The translations under genes were made by a program, and so were the position numbers. Source: Photobacterium chitinilyticum (lineage in GTDB: Bacteria > Pseudomonadota > Gammaproteobacteria > Enterobacterales > Vibrionaceae). Taken from it: DNA of 64,000 bases. The stretch covers positions 600,711 to 664,710 of the forward strand of contig NZ_RJLM01000001.1 of the NCBI RefSeq assembly GCF_004104355.1. The letters are read 5' to 3'. The stretch's first letter is position 1. Every line of letters begins with the position of its first letter. Of the stretch, positions 43,049-52,593 are shown piece after piece. The notes under the pieces are model-generated. The model saw only the letters and a list, made by a program, of their open reading frames with translations. It was not told the origin of the DNA and did not search any database.

Positions 43049-43540
43049 GTGTACGAGAATGAGGAGTACGAAACTATTTCTTTGATAGTTGCATTTCTAA
43101 ACAAGATAGGGCTCTTCGTCGAATATATATCAATTGATGATTCGCCCATATCAGGTGTTTTTCTTGCCGATGGGAAGCTTTATGTCGATAGAGATAAGTT
43201 GTTATATCCGGGGGAGATACTTTTTAAAGCGGGGCAGATGGCAGTTGTTCCCTTTGCTCAACGTGTTCAGCTTAATAATGAAAACGTACATGAATCATCT
43301 GATGAAATGATGGTCATAGCCTGGTGCTGGGCAGCGTTAATTCACCTGAACCTATCTCCCGAACTCATCTTTTATAATCGAAATAGTTCGTGTCCCACAG
43401 AGGTCATCGACAAGTTTAATACAGGTCGTTTTTGGGGAGTGCCGCTACTACAGTGGGCAGGAATGAGCAATGAGCCGACCCGAGCCTTGGGCGGGGAGAT
43501 GATTGTGTTTCCGGCAATGATAAAATGGCTAAGAGATTAA
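43049..43540 (+). CDS. Unknown protein resembling a degenerate HExxH metallopeptidase-like family
   Basis: A 163-residue soluble protein. The stretch DRDKLLYPGEILFKAGQMAV matches in layout a family in which this segment reads about GDLLHEAGHLAV. Here the HExxH residues are replaced by FKAGQ, so zinc binding is not expected. The C-terminal part has SCPTEVIDKFNTGRFWGVPLLQWAGM. I do not know a function. The start is GTG 43049 without a strong ribosome site. It is flanked by yggN and a small membrane protein gene. Confidence 0.6.
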   Translation: MYENEEYETISLIVAFLNKIGLFVEYISIDDSPISGVFLADGKLYVDRDKLLYPGEILFKAGQMAVVPFAQRVQLNNENVHESSDEMMVIAWCWAALIHLNLSPELIFYNRNSSCPTEVIDKFNTGRFWGVPLLQWAGMSNEPTRALGGEMIVFPAMIKWLRD

Positions 43541-43637
43541 TACCGTTTGTTAAGCCTATTGATTTAACGAGCAAAATTAATTTCTTAAGTGTGTTAGGGT
43601 AGTGACATATGGTCAGTTCGCTATCGAAGGTGAGAAT

Positions 43638-43793
43638 ATGTTAAAAATCGCCGTTATCATTGTCTTGTTGCTACTGGCTTTTCTGGCGACCAAGTATTTA
43701 GATGACAACGCCCAGAAGAAAGTATTGATAGGGCTTGGTATTGTTATTGGTTGCTCTGTTGTTTTCTTTATGGCTTCTGAGTTATTTCGCTGA
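43638..43793 (+). CDS. Small membrane protein of unknown function
   Basis: A 51-residue protein with two hydrophobic helices (residues about 2-18 and 27-46) joined by a short charged loop (KYLDDNAQKK). GAAGGTGAG lies just before ATG 43638; an in-frame GTG at 43602 has no such site. No family is recognised. A shared terminator lies 47 bp downstream. Confidence 0.65.
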   Translation: MLKIAVIIVLLLLAFLATKYLDDNAQKKVLIGLGIVIGCSVVFFMASELFR

Positions 43794-43839
43794 GCTAAGC
43801 CTGTAGAGGCTAGCTCAAGATAAGACACCCAGATATAAC

Positions 43840-43866
43840 AAAGCCCGCTATCGTAGCGGGCTTTAT
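43840..43866. terminator. Bidirectional terminator
   Basis: Stem AAAGCCCGCTA-TCG-TAGCGGGCTTT with a T-run on the plus strand and A's on the other side. It serves the small membrane gene and the converging ygiQ. Confidence 0.85.
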
Positions 43867-43894
43867 TGTTTACGTATAAATACGGTATTGGTGG

Positions 43895-46252
43895 TTAGCG
43901 TGCCTTAGCTCGGCTACGGTTTGGCTTTCCGCCTTGGCTTTGTCCTTGACCTTGGCGTTGACCGGATGTCGGCTTGCCATTACGATTCGGACGACCAGAG
44001 CTCTTATCGTTACGATTGCCAGCCGATTGTCCTGCTGCCTTACTGCCAGTCTTGTTTCTGTTACCTTGCTGGCTTTGGTTGCCATTTTTATTGCCGTTGG
44101 TTCGGCTACCTGGTTTGCGTTTGCCATCATTTCGAATATCTGGCTGATTCGGGTGCTTGGTCGCGAAGCGTTTTGCACCGTGACGGCCTGAGCCTCGGCG
44201 TTGTGCCGGAGTTAGTTCAGCGTCGCTGCCTTCTTCTGGCACCAAGCAATTTGGTCGATCACCAATAAGGTATTTTTTACCCATCGAGATAAGTGCCTCG
44301 CGGATCACCGCCCAGTTTAGCGGATCATGGTAACGCAACAGCGCTTTGTGCAGTCGGCGTTGGCGATCCCCTTTGGCCACAAACAAATCTTCACGTTTTT
44401 TATATTTAACGCGCTTGAGCGGGTTTGTTTCTGAGTGGTACATAGCCGTCGCATTACACATCGGAGACGGGTAGAAGTTTTGTACCTGATCGCACTGAAA
44501 ATCATTCTTCTTGAGCCAAAGGGCCAAGTTCAGCATATCTTCGTCGGTCGAGCCTGGGTGCGCCGAAATGAAATAGGGGATCAGATACTGTTTCTTGCCA
44601 GCCTCTTTGCTGTATTTCTCGAATAATTCTTTGAAACGGTCATAGCTGCCCATACCTGGCTTCATCATCAGGTCCAGCGTGCCTTTTTCTGTATGTTCAG
44701 GGGCAATTTTCAGATAACCGCCAACATGATGGGTGACCAGTTCACGAATATATTCCGGAGATTCGATAGCCAAATCATAGCGGACACCAGAAGCAATCAA
44801 GATCTTTTTGATGCCGTCAACATTACGAGCTTTGCGGTAAAGGTCGATGGTGTACTTGTGGTCGGTATCGAGTTTCTTGCAAATCTCTGGGAAGATACAT
44901 GACGGACGACGACAGTTGGCTTCTGCTCGAGGATCCGAGCAGCCTAGGCGGTACATGTTAGCTGTCGGTCCGCCTAGATCTGAAATGGTACCAGTAAAGC
45001 CCGGTACTTTATCACGGATGTCTTCCAGCTCGTTTATGATTGACTCGTGAGATCGGTTTTGAATAATACGGCCTTCATGCTCGGTGATCGAACAGAAAGA
45101 ACACCCACCAAAACAACCGCGCATGATATTTACACTGGTTTTGATCATGTCATAGGCTGGGATCTTGGCCTTACCGTATGAAGGGTGAGGAACACGCGCA
45201 TAAGGTAAACCAAATACAAAGTCCATCTCTTCTGTAGTCAGTGGAATTGGCGGCTTATTTATCCACAGCTCGCGATCAGCATGCTTCTGGATGAGGGCAC
45301 GCGATGAGTACGGGTTGGTTTCAAGGTGCATAACCCGGCTGGCATGAGCATACAGAATGCGGTCGTTGCGTAGCTTTTCAAAAGACGGTAAGCGAATTGC
45401 CGTGCTTTTGGAGTCATGGCGAGATGGTTGGATTTGAACCGGTTTTGCTTCAACCTCGGTCTTTTTTTCTGCCTTATTGGTTTCGCAGTTTTCTTCTGTT
45501 GCATAAGGGTTTGGCATCGCCATTGCCTTGCCCGGTTTCTCGATGCGGCTGGAATCGATTTCCTTATAGCCTTCAGGCAGTTCTTTCATGATCACTGCCG
45601 TACCGGCAATGTCGGTTAATGTCGTAATGTCCTCACCTTTGGCCAGACGGTGAGCAACTTCAACCAGTGCACGCTCGGCATTACCAAACAGCAGAATATC
45701 GCCCTTGGCATCAAACAGAACAGAGCGACGAACTTTGTCTGACCAGTAGTCGTAATGTGACAGTCGGCGCAGGCTGGCTTCGATGCCGCCTAGAACGATC
45801 GGAGCCTCTTTGTATGCTTCACGACAGCGCTGCGAATAGACCAAAACCGCACGGTCAGGACGCTTGCCGCCTTCGTTGTTCGGTGTATACGCATCATCAT
45901 GACGCAGCTTGCGGTCAGCCGTATAACGGTTGATCATCGAATCCATGTTACCGGCTGTAATGCCAAAAAACAGATTCGGCTTGCCCAGTGTCATAAAGGC
46001 ATCTTTGTTGTTCCATTCTGGCTGGGAAATGATCCCGACCCGGAAACCTTGCGATTCGAGCAAACGGCCAATAATCGCCATACCGAAGCTTGGGTGGTCA
46101 ACATAGGCATCACCGGTAACGATAATAATGTCGCAGCTATCCCAGCCAAGTGCATCCATTTCCGCACGTGTTGTCGGTAGGAATGGCGCAGTGCCGTAGC
46201 ATTCCGCCCAGTATTTGGGATAGCTAGTTATTGGTGTTACATCAGTGTGCAT
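43895..46252 (-). CDS. ygiQ: YgiQ-family radical SAM protein
   Basis: A 785-residue UPF0313/YgiQ protein. It begins with the long N-terminal domain typical of the family and has the radical SAM motif CFGGCSFC (C-x3-C-x2-C) near residue 390. The [13 protein letters not shown] segment follows. The C-terminal 100 residues are low-complexity and basic (Arg, Lys, Asn, Gln, Gly), as in other YgiQ proteins. The reaction is unknown. It is monocistronic. Confidence 0.93.
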   Translation of the reverse strand: MHTDVTPITSYPKYWAECYGTAPFLPTTRAEMDALGWDSCDIIIVTGDAYVDHPSFGMAIIGRLLESQGFRVGIISQPEWNNKDAFMTLGKPNLFFGITAGNMDSMINRYTADRKLRHDDAYTPNNEGGKRPDRAVLVYSQRCREAYKEAPIVLGGIEASLRRLSHYDYWSDKVRRSVLFDAKGDILLFGNAERALVEVAHRLAKGEDITTLTDIAGTAVIMKELPEGYKEIDSSRIEKPGKAMAMPNPYATEENCETNKAEKKTEVEAKPVQIQPSRHDSKSTAIRLPSFEKLRNDRILYAHASRVMHLETNPYSSRALIQKHADRELWINKPPIPLTTEEMDFVFGLPYARVPHPSYGKAKIPAYDMIKTSVNIMRGCFGGCSFCSITEHEGRIIQNRSHESIINELEDIRDKVPGFTGTISDLGGPTANMYRLGCSDPRAEANCRRPSCIFPEICKKLDTDHKYTIDLYRKARNVDGIKKILIASGVRYDLAIESPEYIRELVTHHVGGYLKIAPEHTEKGTLDLMMKPGMGSYDRFKELFEKYSKEAGKKQYLIPYFISAHPGSTDEDMLNLALWLKKNDFQCDQVQNFYPSPMCNATAMYHSETNPLKRVKYKKREDLFVAKGDRQRRLHKALLRYHDPLNWAVIREALISMGKKYLIGDRPNCLVPEEGSDAELTPAQRRGSGRHGAKRFATKHPNQPDIRNDGKRKPGSRTNGNKNGNQSQQGNRNKTGSKAAGQSAGNRNDKSSGRPNRNGKPTSGQRQGQGQSQGGKPNRSRAKAR

Positions 46253-46658
46253 ACATTGGCCTCAATCTTAGAAGGCGGGAATTATAGCCGCTCGGTAAAT
46301 AACTGGCTAGCCCTTATATTCTCTGGGCTTGACTTGCCAATAGGGGATAAAACGAATGTGGATTAATCTTAGCTTGAATATCAGTAAACCTGCTGCTTTT
46401 TATACTGTAAAAAGAGGGGACTTCTACTTTGAGCTAACAGTATATCTGAGCCAGAAAAACAGCTCTGATGCTTGCTGTACAAATACGAAATCGGTTGTTC
46501 TATAAATGGTGCGGTATACCATAAATAGGTTTTTGCTGTATTGATGAAAGCGTTACAGAGAAGTCAGCATCTAAACCGTATGGGGGTAGCATGTTCACGA
46601 TTTCTCCGATAGCTAAGGGGGCTACATCGGTGAAAAAGGTTCACCGATGTAAATATGG
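46253..46658. other. Intergenic region between ygiQ and the FidL-like gene
   Basis: A 406-bp gap. It holds the ygiQ promoter by position and a perfect 12-bp inverted repeat at 46623-46651; nothing else was recognised. Confidence 0.55.
46623..46651. other. 12-bp perfect inverted repeat
   Basis: TACATCGGTGAA-AAAGG-TTCACCGATGTA, eight bp past the FidL-like gene stop. There is no T-run on either strand, so it is not a standard terminator; it could be an mRNA end structure or an operator. Confidence 0.6.
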
Positions 46659-47087
46659 TTATTCTATGCGCTTTAGTTTGTAGACTATCAGGTTTTCATC
46701 AGTATAGAAGCTAGTAATAATGTTATCGTTTATCTTCCGAAGGCGAAGTGAGCTGAATATCTTGGTTTTTTTATCCAACTTATCTTTAAGTGACTGGCTA
46801 TCTGAATCAGCAGCTACCTGTATTAAAATTATTCGACCATCACTATTTTTTTGATATTGAGCGTCATAGCGAACATTGAATTTTTTTGCACGCTGATCTT
46901 GTCCGAAGACGTTCATCGTATTGCCGTCAAACTCAAAATAAAACGCCTCACCTCCTTGAGCTTCGGCCTGCCAAAAGCCATTGATTCCGTAGAAGGCAGG
47001 GGTGTACTTCTCTTTAAGAAAAAAGGAAACCAGCGAGAGTAGGCTTACGCTAATCAGTAGTTTTACTAGGGGGTGATATTTACGCAT
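46659..47087 (-). CDS. FidL/ToxS-like membrane partner protein
   Basis: A 142-residue protein with one N-terminal membrane helix (about 8-25) and a beta-rich periplasmic part. It overlaps by 22 bp the end of a ToxR/CadC-type membrane regulator, the arrangement of ToxRS, TcpPH, VtrAC and GrvA/FidL pairs. The sequence fits the FidL-like type best. Its likely role is to stabilise or gate the regulator and perhaps bind a small ligand. The ligand is unknown. Confidence 0.75.
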   Translation of the reverse strand: MRKYHPLVKLLISVSLLSLVSFFLKEKYTPAFYGINGFWQAEAQGGEAFYFEFDGNTMNVFGQDQRAKKFNVRYDAQYQKNSDGRIILIQVAADSDSQSLKDKLDKKTKIFSSLRLRKINDNIITSFYTDENLIVYKLKRIE

Positions 47088-47773
47088 TGCTTATCCTTTT
47101 CACACCCATAAATAGTGGTACCAACTTTGTCGATGTAGTGATAGTGGGTCAACTGTAATGTTGAGTGGATCAGTTCAAGTTCATTCTCGGTCGGGGTAAA
47201 GAGTACGTATGTCTCGTTTATACGTATAGCTTTGGTATCATCCGGCTGGACAAGACTGACACCTGACACGATTAGCACGCTAATGATGATACTGATTAGG
47301 AATAAAACAGGGTTGCTCAGTTTAAAGGCCTGTTTTTTCACCTTGTTCAGAGAAGTTGGCGTGATGGTATCGGAATTCTCATTCAGCTTTATATTGGTTG
47401 TAGCACCGAGACTTTCAGAAATAGGCGGAGCACTGGTATGAAACTCAGGCTTTACACCTAACTTGTAGCCACGCTTGGGAACGGTAAGAATCACTGCTTT
47501 GCCTTGGTTAAAGAGTTTTGAGCGCAAGCTGTTTACCGTTTGATTGATTGTAAATTCAGACGCATAGGTATTTGCCCACACGTTTTCCGCAATATCGGTT
47601 CTAAGAGCAACGTTCGGATATCGCTGACATAAATACTTGAGTAACTCAGCCTCTTTGACACGTAACTGAGATTGAGCATTATCATTGGTGTTCGTGATCG
47701 ACATATCGGCTAGCGATACCTTCAGATTCTGAAGGCTAATATAGTTGATATTATCGTCGAGCTGTTTTGCCAT
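47066..47773 (-). CDS. ToxR/CadC-type transmembrane winged-helix regulator
   Basis: A 235-residue one-component membrane regulator. The N-terminal OmpR-type winged helix (about 25-105) includes LRVKEAELLKYLCQR and the wing segment LTVPKRGYKLG. A linker follows, then a membrane helix at about 155-178 and a short periplasmic tail with two Cys (YGCEKDKQC). Such proteins bind DNA at the inner face of the membrane and sense periplasmic signals. It is upstream of and overlaps the FidL-like gene. Target genes are not evident. Confidence 0.85.
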   Translation of the reverse strand: MAKQLDDNINYISLQNLKVSLADMSITNTNDNAQSQLRVKEAELLKYLCQRYPNVALRTDIAENVWANTYASEFTINQTVNSLRSKLFNQGKAVILTVPKRGYKLGVKPEFHTSAPPISESLGATTNIKLNENSDTITPTSLNKVKKQAFKLSNPVLFLISIIISVLIVSGVSLVQPDDTKAIRINETYVLFTPTENELELIHSTLQLTHYHYIDKVGTTIYGCEKDKQCVNITP

Positions 47774-47913
47774 ATTGGTTTTTCAGTACTTTGGTGAATG
47801 TATCATGATGAAGTTATAGACGAGCTAATTATGATATAGTTCAAACTCCTAAGCAATAAGATGCAGGTATAACGAACTGGAAAGAATACCCGTTCGGTAG
47901 CGTGTTCGTCTGA

Positions 47914-49458
47914 TTAGCCGAAGGATTTTCCAAGCCCTTTGAGCATGGTAACCTTTTCGCGCATTAAAATGGATGATCTTTCCATTTTTTCTACTTGTTC
48001 TAGGTTTTTTGTCGAAGAGTATGATATTAGGTTAACATTGTTGCTGATTTCAGCTGAGACCACACCTTGCTCCTCAGCAGCCGTTGCAATCTGGGTGGAT
48101 ATTTCAGCCATTTCGTCGACCATGAAAACAACTTCCCGAATGCTCTGTGCTGTTGCTTCAGTGTTTACGACACATTGTTTGGTTTTTCCTATGTTCATGC
48201 TTGTCCGCACCTGCCATTGATTCAGCGTTGAGTTAATGTCGCTGATGCCGTGTTGTATCTTTTCCGTTGCACCATGGGTTCGTTGAGAGAGCGCGCGTAC
48301 TTCATCGGCGACAACGGCAAACCCGCGCCCTTGCTCACCTGCGCGTGCAGCTTCAATAGCTGCGTTAAGTGCCAGTAGGTTGGTCTGTTCTGCTATCCCC
48401 TGAATTTCAACCATCATTGTTTCTATCTGATCAGAGACTCTAACGAGAGATTTGGCTGTTTCAGCGGTATTTTCCGTTTCCTGCTCCAGTTCATTGATAG
48501 CATGCTGGGTTAAGTTGAGCGCCTCTGTAGTCTTAATGCACTGTTGTTGTGCATTAGTAACTTTATCAGCCGTTAGCTGGGTATTTTGAGCAATCTCATT
48601 AGACACTGCTGATAATTCGGTGATTGCCGAGGCAATCATTTGTGTCTCTTGATCTTGTTCGGTGATAGAAGCTTTAGTGGAAGTGGAAGCTTGTTGTAGC
48701 GTATCGGCAACATCCTTTAACGCAATAGAGGCGTCATCAACCCGGCCTAATACCGTTTTGAGTCTAGCATCGCCCAGCTGTATGTGAAACTTGGCTATAG
48801 ACTCTTTTGAGTCTCCGCTATAGATAATACGGGTCAGGCTATCATACTTGTTTGTCAGCTGCTGCAAGAACGAAGGAGTGCCCAGGAGCTCGTTGCGGTA
48901 CAGTAAGAAAACAAAGCCAAGAGGAAGTAGGGGGCTGAATTCGGCGTACTCAGGAATCAAGAAGTGTCCACCAGCAATAGTTAGGATTGTAATCAGCGCG
49001 CACAAAATCAATTTTTGGGATATGGACAATTGGAAAGAATACGGGTTCTTCTTCTGGTTGAGTTGTTGATAGATATGAGTTGCCGTACTGATCATGTCAT
49101 TGCTGGCTTTTCGCCTTACCGACTGGTAACCACACACTTGATTGTTTTCATACAGTGGTGTGACGTATGCGTCTACCCAATAGTAGCTACCGTCTTTGCA
49201 GCAATTTTTGACAATCCCCCGCCAAGGCTGTTCTGCTTTGAGGTGTTGCCATAAGTCAGCGAAGGCTTGCGGTGGCATATCTGGATGTCGGATTATGTTG
49301 TGATGCTGCCCTACAAGCTCGTCAGCGGAGTAACCACAGGTGTCAACGAATTCATCGTTAGCGTAAGTGATGACACCTTTAAGATCGGTTGTAGTTACAA
49401 GTTGGGCATTAGGAGGCAGTACAGTTTCGTTATCAGTGACATGGTTATTCTTTCGCAT
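47914..49458 (-). CDS. Aer-type PAS chemoreceptor
   Basis: A 514-residue methyl-accepting protein of the Aer family. The N-terminal PAS domain (about 18-130) has the FAD-type Aer block [20 protein letters not shown] and [13 protein letters not shown]. Two close membrane helices follow (about 150-195) with no periplasmic domain. The signalling hairpin tip is [32 protein letters not shown]. It should sense redox or energy state for taxis. It is monocistronic. Confidence 0.92.
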   Translation of the reverse strand: MRKNNHVTDNETVLPPNAQLVTTTDLKGVITYANDEFVDTCGYSADELVGQHHNIIRHPDMPPQAFADLWQHLKAEQPWRGIVKNCCKDGSYYWVDAYVTPLYENNQVCGYQSVRRKASNDMISTATHIYQQLNQKKNPYSFQLSISQKLILCALITILTIAGGHFLIPEYAEFSPLLPLGFVFLLYRNELLGTPSFLQQLTNKYDSLTRIIYSGDSKESIAKFHIQLGDARLKTVLGRVDDASIALKDVADTLQQASTSTKASITEQDQETQMIASAITELSAVSNEIAQNTQLTADKVTNAQQQCIKTTEALNLTQHAINELEQETENTAETAKSLVRVSDQIETMMVEIQGIAEQTNLLALNAAIEAARAGEQGRGFAVVADEVRALSQRTHGATEKIQHGISDINSTLNQWQVRTSMNIGKTKQCVVNTEATAQSIREVVFMVDEMAEISTQIATAAEEQGVVSAEISNNVNLISYSSTKNLEQVEKMERSSILMREKVTMLKGLGKSFG

Positions 49459-49918
49459 AGATATTCCCTCTCTACATCAAAAGTCATGGCTTGACGACAG
49501 AAGCGGTACCACAAGCTCCACAAGTCATAAAACGGCTTTTATAACGACAAAAGTGCCATTACAAACAGTGCGGTATAACTCCGCTTAAAATCAAATGTAG
49601 ATGGGATCTGACTCATGTACCTAATTGATTTTTACGCGGTTTATAATGAAACAGCGTATTTTCCTTGATATTGTTCGATTCTTCTTTCTATTTGTTGCTT
49701 ATGATACGTATTGCGGGCGTGGTGGCTGTGTCGAGCTCAAATACGATATAAAATTTCAAGAAGCTTTGTTTTATAAAATATATTAGCTGGGAAGTGGTGT
49801 TGGAGGGAGTTTATCTCGGACGCTGAGTTTTAAAATTAGAAGGTTATTGTTTTTAAGTGTTTGTTTATAAAGGAAAGCCCACAATAAATGTGGGCTTTGA
49901 GAGTATTAATGTGTTTGG
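49459..49918. other. Intergenic region upstream of the Aer-type gene
   Basis: A 460-bp AT-rich gap between the Aer-type gene and the end of dcuC. It contains the dcuC terminator and by position the receptor promoter. I could not identify a convincing FliA promoter. Confidence 0.5.
49874..49898 (-). terminator. Terminator of dcuC
   Basis: Stem AAAGCCCACA-ATAAA-TGTGGGCTTT, 20 bp past the dcuC stop on the reverse strand, followed by a T-rich stretch. Confidence 0.75.
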
Positions 49919-51274
49919 TTAAACTGCTGGGACCATAATTTGGGTGGCGATGATCACCACAATGATACCCACAAACACCGGAACAGAGGTACGTTTCACA
50001 ACCTCGAACGGAGATAGCTTCGCCATACCCGAACAGGCAACGACAACACCAGATACCGGAGAAATCGTACGGCCAAGGTTTGATGCCTGGAGCATAGGAA
50101 TAACGAGATATGCCGGGTTGATGCCCATTTTGGCTGCCAGACTAGGGATTAGCTCGACGAAGGCATAGAAAGGCGCATTACCAGAACCTGTGGTAACCGC
50201 AGCAATGGCTGTGATACCAACCAAAAGGATCATTAGGAAGATACCTCCGGCACCTGCAATCTCTGCAAGGTGAAGCAGGTTGTCGATGAAGCCGACTGAT
50301 TTCAGGCCCTGGGCAAATACGCCGGCAGCAATCAACAACATAACCACACTTGAGAACGCATCGGCCATGCCTTTATAAGCCGCATCCAAGCCTTCAAAAA
50401 CGGCTTTGGAGTTACGATGGCGAATTAGCTCGATAATGGCAGTCATGAACATGCAAATCACCAGAATGGTAACGATGTGCAGCTCTGGGAATAGCTTTCC
50501 GCTGAACAGTAATACGCCAATAATAGGAGTGAAAGGCAGGATGCAGAAGAATTTCGGCGCATCAACAGTCAGCTCGCTAACATCCAGCTTCTCGTGAACA
50601 ACGCCTTCTTTGTTATCGAGGTAGCGCTGCCAGAAAAAGTGCGCTGCTGCCATAGCGATAATAGCAACAATAGAAATCGGCAGTGTCGTTTTGAAGGCAA
50701 AGTCGATAAGTTCCATACCTGATGCTTCGGCAGCAACAACAACGTCGCCCGATGTCGGAGCTAGAATGATCGCTGCCGGTGAAGCACAGATAGCAGCAGC
50801 CGCTCCGCGGCTGATACCCATATTAACCATTAGCGGGAACAGGGTGGCCATAAGCAATACACCTAGGCCGGTAGCAGAAGCCACTGCTAACGACATTAGG
50901 CAGGCAACAAAATAGGCCGCAACCATTAGTACGTAAGGTGATTTAATAAACTTCAATGGCTTTGATGCCATCTTAACTACCATGTCATTGGCACCGATCT
51001 TTGTCATGTAAGTTGCGAAACCACAAAGTACCATGATCATCATACCAAGGCCGCCTGCACGGTAGCTTAGTAGGTATTTGATATATTCAAACACGTCAGT
51101 GGCAGCATTACCGGTAGATGTTACACCTGTAGGCAATACGTTTTTACCCAATACAGCAGTGATGGCTAGTAAAATAATACCGCCAGTTAAAAGCACTCCA
51201 GTTGCAGTATATCCTTTGAAAATGTATCGGCCGACAACCACAGCGACCAGAAGACCAATTAGTAGTTCCAACAT
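49919..51274 (-). CDS. dcuC: Anaerobic C4-dicarboxylate transporter
   Basis: A 451-residue membrane transporter of the DcuC family, with 12 or so hydrophobic helices. It is close to E. coli DcuC throughout, for example VACLMSLAVASATGLGVLLM and AAVTTGSGNAPFYAFVE. DcuC mainly exports succinate during anaerobic growth. A start at 51295 is in frame; family members begin at MLELLIG, so I chose ATG 51274. A weak FNR-like box lies upstream, consistent with anaerobic use. Confidence 0.94.
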   Translation of the reverse strand: MLELLIGLLVAVVVGRYIFKGYTATGVLLTGGIILLAITAVLGKNVLPTGVTSTGNAATDVFEYIKYLLSYRAGGLGMMIMVLCGFATYMTKIGANDMVVKMASKPLKFIKSPYVLMVAAYFVACLMSLAVASATGLGVLLMATLFPLMVNMGISRGAAAAICASPAAIILAPTSGDVVVAAEASGMELIDFAFKTTLPISIVAIIAMAAAHFFWQRYLDNKEGVVHEKLDVSELTVDAPKFFCILPFTPIIGVLLFSGKLFPELHIVTILVICMFMTAIIELIRHRNSKAVFEGLDAAYKGMADAFSSVVMLLIAAGVFAQGLKSVGFIDNLLHLAEIAGAGGIFLMILLVGITAIAAVTTGSGNAPFYAFVELIPSLAAKMGINPAYLVIPMLQASNLGRTISPVSGVVVACSGMAKLSPFEVVKRTSVPVFVGIIVVIIATQIMVPAV

Positions 51275-51347
51275 GGAAAAATCCTTTAAAACCAAAATGA
51301 GACGGGGGATGAAGAAATGTGTCCGCTTAAAAATGCTTTGTTACACA

Positions 51348-51361
51348 TTGTTTGTGGTCAA
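51348..51361 (-). promoter_or_regulatory. FNR-like box upstream of dcuC
   Basis: TTGTT-TGTG-GTCAA on the plus strand, an 8-of-10 match to TTGAT-N4-ATCAA, 74 bp upstream of the dcuC start. Suggestive only. Confidence 0.4.
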
Positions 51362-51602
51362 TTTACCTAATAGCTGATTGATAGACGACATAATGTTGGC
51401 CTTACTATGATCTAAAGCAGGATTTTTATTTAGGTGTTGTTATGATGCTATCGTGATGTTTTCTTTGGTGGGGAAATCTGAAAATAAAAGGTTAACTGCT
51501 GTTTTGAGCGATATGTCGGTCAACCGCCCTTGAGTGTTATTTTCAGACGGTATTGCTGAGTCCGGTGAGATGAAAAACAATTTAAAATGTAATGAAACTG
51601 AT

Positions 51603-52475
51603 TTATTGGCAATGTTTTTTAACAAATTCCATAAAGGCGCGATCGGCAACGGAAAGGTAGCCATTTTTCCGCCAAGCGATTGCAATATCAAGAAATATAG
51701 GTTGGCTAAATGGGATAGGAGCCAAGCCTTTTTCGTGTTGAGTCACCATTTCCAGCAAGGCAGTAATGGCAAAATCATTACGGACAATTTTTAATATCAT
51801 TGGCAGTAGATTAGTCTCAAAAGCAATACGAGGCGTTAACTGATACTGATGGCACACTTCATCGATGAACTCACGATGAAAATAGCCTTGCTTGAACATA
51901 ACTAACTCATGTTTGAAAAAATCATTGAAACTGATTGTTTCCTGCTGGGATAACGGGCTTCCTTCACTAGCCACTGCAACCATTTGTGAGGTGATGAGGT
52001 GTTCAGTCGCCAGGCTGTCGGGGACGTCAGCATTGTGGATGATACCGAGATCCAACTCGCCGTTAAGCAGCATTTTTCGAATGGATTGTGTGCCGGCTTC
52101 AACGATAGTGAGTTTCAAATTGGGATATTGGCTTTTGAAGTCCATCAGGATGTCGGGGAAAAAATACGAACCGAGCATACTCGGCAGACCGAGGCGTACT
52201 TCACCCTTTTCAAGCCCTTTCAACTCGGCCATCGCGATTTTGGCGTCTTCCATCTGCTGGAGAATTAATCTGGCGTGTTCAAGCAATATATCGCCTTCAT
52301 GGGTAAGCACAACTTTTCTGTCATTGCGATGAAAAAGAGGAAGCTCGAGCTGACTTTCAAGCTTTTTGATTGCGATGCTTAACGCGGGTTGCGCTATATG
52401 CAGTTGCTCCGCTGCACGGGTAAAGTTTCCCGTTTCTGCAAGCCTGACAAAGTAGGTAAGTTGACGTATATTCAT
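51603..52475 (-). CDS. LysR-family regulator, divergent from MFS transporter
   Basis: A 290-residue LysR-type regulator, with the helix-turn-helix at about residues 15-34 (GNFTRAAEQLHIAQPALSIA). The pair with a divergent MFS transporter resembles E. coli ynfL/ynfM in arrangement. The track start at 52487 adds four residues; ATG 52475 (MNIRQLTYF) fits the family. A T-N11-A-type palindrome ATAAACAAAATTTAT lies five bp upstream. Confidence 0.9.
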   Translation of the reverse strand: MNIRQLTYFVRLAETGNFTRAAEQLHIAQPALSIAIKKLESQLELPLFHRNDRKVVLTHEGDILLEHARLILQQMEDAKIAMAELKGLEKGEVRLGLPSMLGSYFFPDILMDFKSQYPNLKLTIVEAGTQSIRKMLLNGELDLGIIHNADVPDSLATEHLITSQMVAVASEGSPLSQQETISFNDFFKHELVMFKQGYFHREFIDEVCHQYQLTPRIAFETNLLPMILKIVRNDFAITALLEMVTQHEKGLAPIPFSQPIFLDIAIAWRKNGYLSVADRAFMEFVKKHCQ

Positions 52476-52479
52476 AGCT

Positions 52480-52494
52480 ATAAACAAAATTTAT
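52480..52494. promoter_or_regulatory. Candidate LysR-type binding site
   Basis: ATAAA-CAAAA-TTTAT, an inverted repeat of the T-N11-A type immediately upstream of the LysR gene, suitable for autoregulation. AT-rich sequence makes chance matches likely. Confidence 0.4.
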
Positions 52495-52593
52495 CATCTC
52501 TATATTTTTAATATATTTTCATTATTACACTTGAATTGCTACCGTTTTAATAGTTCTCGAATAATTAGTCTTCAACGGTATGGCTGTCGCGCA

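Noticed and set aside
43895-44190. Repeat-like GC-rich stretch at the ygiQ 3' end
   Set aside because: It encodes the low-complexity basic tail normal for YgiQ and is not a tandem repeat or mobile element.
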